Notes under the pieces: model-generated | What the model was told of the DNA's origin: nothing | Seen by the model: only the letters and a program-made list of their open reading frames with translations | Databases searched by the model: none | Position numbers and translations under genes: made by a program | Source of the DNA: Micromonospora terminaliae | GTDB taxonomy: Bacteria > Actinomycetota > Actinomycetes > Mycobacteriales > Micromonosporaceae | Assembly (NCBI RefSeq): GCF_009671205.1 | Contig: NZ_CP045309.1 | Span: 2,232,001-2,296,000 of the forward strand | Reading direction: 5' to 3' | DNA length: 64,000 bases | Shown: in pieces, positions 61,205 to 64,000 of the stretch | How the letters are laid out: each line of letters opens with the position of its first letter | How positions within the stretch are numbered: position 1 is the stretch's first letter

Positions 61205-61824
61205 GCACCACCGAACGGCACGGCCCCGTGAAGGCCGGCATCACCGTGTCACTGGACGGCTACGTCACCGGACCCGACGATCACGCGGGCCAGGGCCTCG
61301 GCATCGGCGGCGAGCGGCTCCACTACTGGGTGATGGGCGGGCCGTGGACCTACGACACGGAACGCGAACCCGGCGCCGGCATGACCGACGCGGACCGTGC
61401 CTACTTCGACGCGCTGCTCGACGGGACGAGCGCCGGCCTGTGCGGCCGGGGCATGTACGACAGCGCCGGCGCCTGGGGCGGCCGGAACCCGTTCGGCGGC
61501 ACCATGGTCGTGCTCACCCACCGCACCGCGGACCAGCCCGACCCGAGCACCGGCTTCCTCATGGTCGACGGGTTCGAGGAAGCCCTCGCGGCGGCCCGCC
61601 GCGCGGCCGGGGGCGGCGGCGTCGCCATCGGCGGGGGCGCCGACGTCATCCGGCAGGCGCTCACGGCGGGAGTGGTCGACGAACTCGGCATCACCACCGC
61701 CCCGGTCGTCCTCGGCCGGGGGAAGCGGCTGTTCGAGGGCTTCGACCGCGACATCGATCTCGAGATCCTCTCGGTCCACCAGTCGCCGTACGCCGTCCAT
61801 GTGCGGTACGCCGTCGTGCGGTGA
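61201..61824 (+). CDS. Dihydrofolate reductase-fold (RibD C-terminal) protein
   Basis: The 207-aa reductase of the RibD_C family contains VKAGITVSLDGYVTGPDD, a cofactor-binding GGGVAIGGGADVIRQALTAG segment and VDELGITTAPVVLGRGKRLF. It is coupled to the preceding esterase. It is a distant paralogue of the protein at 18671-19264. The substrate is unknown. Confidence 0.88.
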   Translation: MSTTERHGPVKAGITVSLDGYVTGPDDHAGQGLGIGGERLHYWVMGGPWTYDTEREPGAGMTDADRAYFDALLDGTSAGLCGRGMYDSAGAWGGRNPFGGTMVVLTHRTADQPDPSTGFLMVDGFEEALAAARRAAGGGGVAIGGGADVIRQALTAGVVDELGITTAPVVLGRGKRLFEGFDRDIDLEILSVHQSPYAVHVRYAVVR

Positions 61825-61991
61825 GCCCGACTCGACCGTTCGCCGTTCGTCAGGCACCGCTCGCCGCAGTGGACCGACCGTTCCCGGCCACTGGGCCGTC
61901 GCTCAACTCGCGGCCATGACCAGCGAGAACTACAGTCGGCTGGAGCACCCCCGGATAGATCGCGACACATATCACGGTGAGGAGCGAGTCG

Positions 61992-63575
61992 ATGGCCAAC
62001 CCTGCCGGCATCGAGGTCACCGGGCCCATGCACCCCCGGTACGACGAGATTCTCACCCCCGAGGCCTTGAGTTTCCTCGCCGACCTGCACCGCGCCTTCG
62101 ACGCCCGCCGCCGCGAGCTGCTCGACCGGCGCAAGCGGCGCGAGGCCGAGCTCGCCTCGGGCGCGCTGTTCGACTTCCTCCCCGAGACCCGGGAGATCCG
62201 CGAGTCCGACTGGCGGGTCGCCGACCCCGCGCCGGGCCTGGTCGACCGCCGGGTGGAGATCACCGGCCCGACGGACGCCAAGATGACCATCAACGCGCTC
62301 AACTCCGGTGCGAAGGTGTGGCTGGCCGACCACGAGGACGCCAACACCCCGCTCTGGGAGAACGTCATCGCCGGCCAGCTCAACCTGCGCGACGCGATCG
62401 ACCGCAAGCTCGACTTCACCTCACCGGACGGCAAGCAGTACGCCCTGCACGACGGTGAGCTGGCCACCATCGTGGTCCGGCCGCGCGGCTGGCACCTCAC
62501 CGAGAAGCACATCCTGGTCGACGGCGAGCGCACCTCCGGCAGCCTGGTCGACTTCGGCCTCTACTTCTTCCACTGCGCCCGCCGGCAGCTCGACCGCGGC
62601 GCCGGGCCCTACTTCTACCTGCCCAAGATGGAGAGCCACCTCGAGGCGCGCCTGTGGAACGACGTCTTCCTGCTCGCCCAGGAGCGCCTCGGCATCCCGC
62701 GCGGCACCATCCGGGCCACCGTGCTGATCGAGACGTTCCCGGCCGCGTTCGAGATGGACGAGATCCTCTACGAACTGCGCGAGCACTCCGCCGGGCTGAA
62801 CGCCGGCCGGTGGGACTACATGTTCAGCGTGATCAAGAAGTTCCGCACCCGGGGCGCCGACTTCCTGCTGCCCGACCGGAACTCGGTGACCTTGACGGTG
62901 CCGTTCATGCGCGCGTACACCGAACTGCTGGTGCGGACCTGCCACCGGCGCGGGGCCCACGCCATCGGCGGGATGGCCGCGTTCATCCCCAGCCGCCGTG
63001 ACCCCCAGGTCAACGAGACGGCGCTGGCGAAGGTCCGCGACGACAAGACGCGGGAGGCGGGCGACGGGTTCGACGGCTCCTGGGTCGCCCACCCCGACCT
63101 GGTGCCGATCTGCCGGGAGGTCTTCGACCGGGTCCTCGGTGACCGGCCCAACCAGCTCGACCGCACCCGCGACGAGGTCCGGGTGACCGCCGCCGAGCTG
63201 CTCGACGTCCGGTCCACCCCGGGGCAGCACACCGAGGCCGGGCTGCGTAACGCGGTCAGCGTCGGCGTGCAGTACCTGGCCACCTGGCTGCGCGGCTCCG
63301 GCGCGGTGGCCATCTACAACCTCATGGAGGACGCGGCCACCGCGGAGATCTCCCGCAGCCAGGTGTGGCAGTGGCTGCACAACGACGTCAGCCTCGACGA
63401 CACCGGCGAGCGCGTCACCCGGGAACTGGTCGAACGGATCGCCGACGAGGAGATCGGGAAACTGCCCGGCGCACCCGGCGACTACGCCGAAGCCCGCGCG
63501 CTGTTCATGGAGGTCGCCGTCGCCGATGACTTCGCCGACTTCCTGACCGTGCCCGCGTACGAACGGATGCCCTGA
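61992..63575 (+). CDS. aceB: Malate synthase A
   Basis: The 527-aa enzyme condenses glyoxylate with acetyl-CoA to malate in the glyoxylate shunt. Conserved segments include [19 protein letters not shown], the glyoxylate/Mg site [35 protein letters not shown] and [17 protein letters not shown]; the catalytic-region Asp lies in [15 protein letters not shown]. The length is typical of the A isoform. The ATG at 61992 follows GAGGAGCG. A GlcD-like FAD oxidase gene, which would supply glyoxylate from glycolate, follows after about 30 bp. Confidence 0.96.
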   Translation: MANPAGIEVTGPMHPRYDEILTPEALSFLADLHRAFDARRRELLDRRKRREAELASGALFDFLPETREIRESDWRVADPAPGLVDRRVEITGPTDAKMTINALNSGAKVWLADHEDANTPLWENVIAGQLNLRDAIDRKLDFTSPDGKQYALHDGELATIVVRPRGWHLTEKHILVDGERTSGSLVDFGLYFFHCARRQLDRGAGPYFYLPKMESHLEARLWNDVFLLAQERLGIPRGTIRATVLIETFPAAFEMDEILYELREHSAGLNAGRWDYMFSVIKKFRTRGADFLLPDRNSVTLTVPFMRAYTELLVRTCHRRGAHAIGGMAAFIPSRRDPQVNETALAKVRDDKTREAGDGFDGSWVAHPDLVPICREVFDRVLGDRPNQLDRTRDEVRVTAAELLDVRSTPGQHTEAGLRNAVSVGVQYLATWLRGSGAVAIYNLMEDAATAEISRSQVWQWLHNDVSLDDTGERVTRELVERIADEEIGKLPGAPGDYAEARALFMEVAVADDFADFLTVPAYERMP

Positions 63576-63605
63576 CCGACGACCGACGCGACGGTGGAGG
63601 TGGCG

Positions 63606-64000
63606 ATGAGCACGACCACGACGGACCTCGACGCTCTCGCCGCCGCCCTGCGGGCCGCCATCGGCGCCGACCGGGTGATCACCGATCGGCAGGAGCTGCG
63701 CACCTACGAGTGCGACGGGCTGGCCCAGTACAAGGTGATCCCCGCGCTGGTCGCGCTCCCCGCCGACGCGGAACAGTGCGCCGCCGTCGTGCGGGCCTGC
63801 GTCGCCGCGGGTACGCCGTTCGTGGCCCGCGGCTCCGGCACCGGGCTCTCCGGCGGCGCCCTGCCCCGCGCCGACGGCGTCCTCGTGGTCACCTCGCAGA
63901 TGCGCGACATCCTGGAGATCGCGCCGGACGACGAGCGGGCGGTGGTGCAGCCCGGCGTCATCAACCTGGCGGTCACCCGCGCGGCCACCCCACACGGCTA
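63606..64000 (+). CDS. FAD-linked oxidase, GlcD-like (partial, runs off window)
   Basis: The visible N-terminal 131 residues show a FAD_binding_4 (PCMH) domain: YECDGLAQYKVIPALVALPA and the pyrophosphate loop ARGSGTGLSGGA, then VVQPGVINLAV. This is characteristic of glycolate oxidase GlcD or D-lactate dehydrogenase. The ATG at 63606 follows GGTGGAGG. With malate synthase upstream it suggests conversion of glycolate to malate. The C-terminal half lies beyond the window. Confidence 0.85.
   Translation, partial: MSTTTTDLDALAAALRAAIGADRVITDRQELRTYECDGLAQYKVIPALVALPADAEQCAAVVRACVAAGTPFVARGSGTGLSGGALPRADGVLVVTSQMRDILEIAPDDERAVVQPGVINLAVTRAATPHG

Overview
The window looks like chromosomal DNA of a high-GC actinomycete, most likely Micromonosporaceae (Micromonospora or a close relative). 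The indications are very high GC with strongly biased third codon positions, frequent GTG starts, many candidate leaderless starts (TANNNT followed by 6-7 nt and the start codon), a fused LysX (lysyl-phosphatidylglycerol synthase plus lysyl-tRNA synthetase), a GH6-CBM2 cellulase under a CebR-type box, and many HxlR, TetR, YafY and ArsR regulators. The genus is inferred, not proven. No rRNA, tRNA or CRISPR array was seen.

Layout. 1-12.3 kb holds small accessory genes: a GH3 lipoprotein, SRPBCC and RidA proteins, an MDR oxidoreductase, an ArsR-MFS pair and an alpha/beta-hydrolase divergent from a YafY/WYL regulator. 12.49-14.24 kb is an IS200/IS605 element with tnpA and tnpB, inserted just upstream of lysX (14.3-17.6 kb). 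18.4-21.56 kb contains decayed sequence: a LuxR remnant, a frameshifted Lrp/AsnC fragment, a 100-bp inverted-repeat element, a copy of part of the GH6 cellulase, and an internally deleted flavin oxidoreductase. 21.5-30.2 kb has a GH15 enzyme, a B12-binding-domain protein, an SDR-TetR pair, a fasciclin protein, a two-component system and an ABC exporter.

30.3-38.1 kb is the most coherent system: two secreted cyanophycinases, a MurR/RpiR regulator, a polar amino-acid ABC transporter and an M20 peptidase. Matching GTAAC-N4-GTTAC boxes lie before the second cyanophycinase and before the transporter operon. I read it as a locus for extracellular degradation of cyanophycin (or a related Asp-Arg polymer), uptake of products and intracellular hydrolysis.

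38.4-52.5 kb is respiratory and redox: a DUF4396 protein, cydAB, three MDR oxidoreductases interspersed with two GNAT proteins, a YkgB-like protein and an MFS transporter, then msrA, a TetR regulator, osmC and an NhaA-DsbA fusion. A 16-bp motif TGGAC-N6-GTCCA recurs upstream of msrA, tetR and osmC and suggests one redox regulon. 52.5-56 kb encodes a secreted FN3/FG-GAP protein and the GH6-CBM2 cellulase. 56-64 kb holds small lipoproteins, hypotheticals, an MmcQ/YjbR protein preceded by a 12-codon leader ORF, a PIG-L deacetylase, an HSL-type esterase with a DHFR-like reductase, malate synthase and the start of a GlcD-like FAD oxidase.
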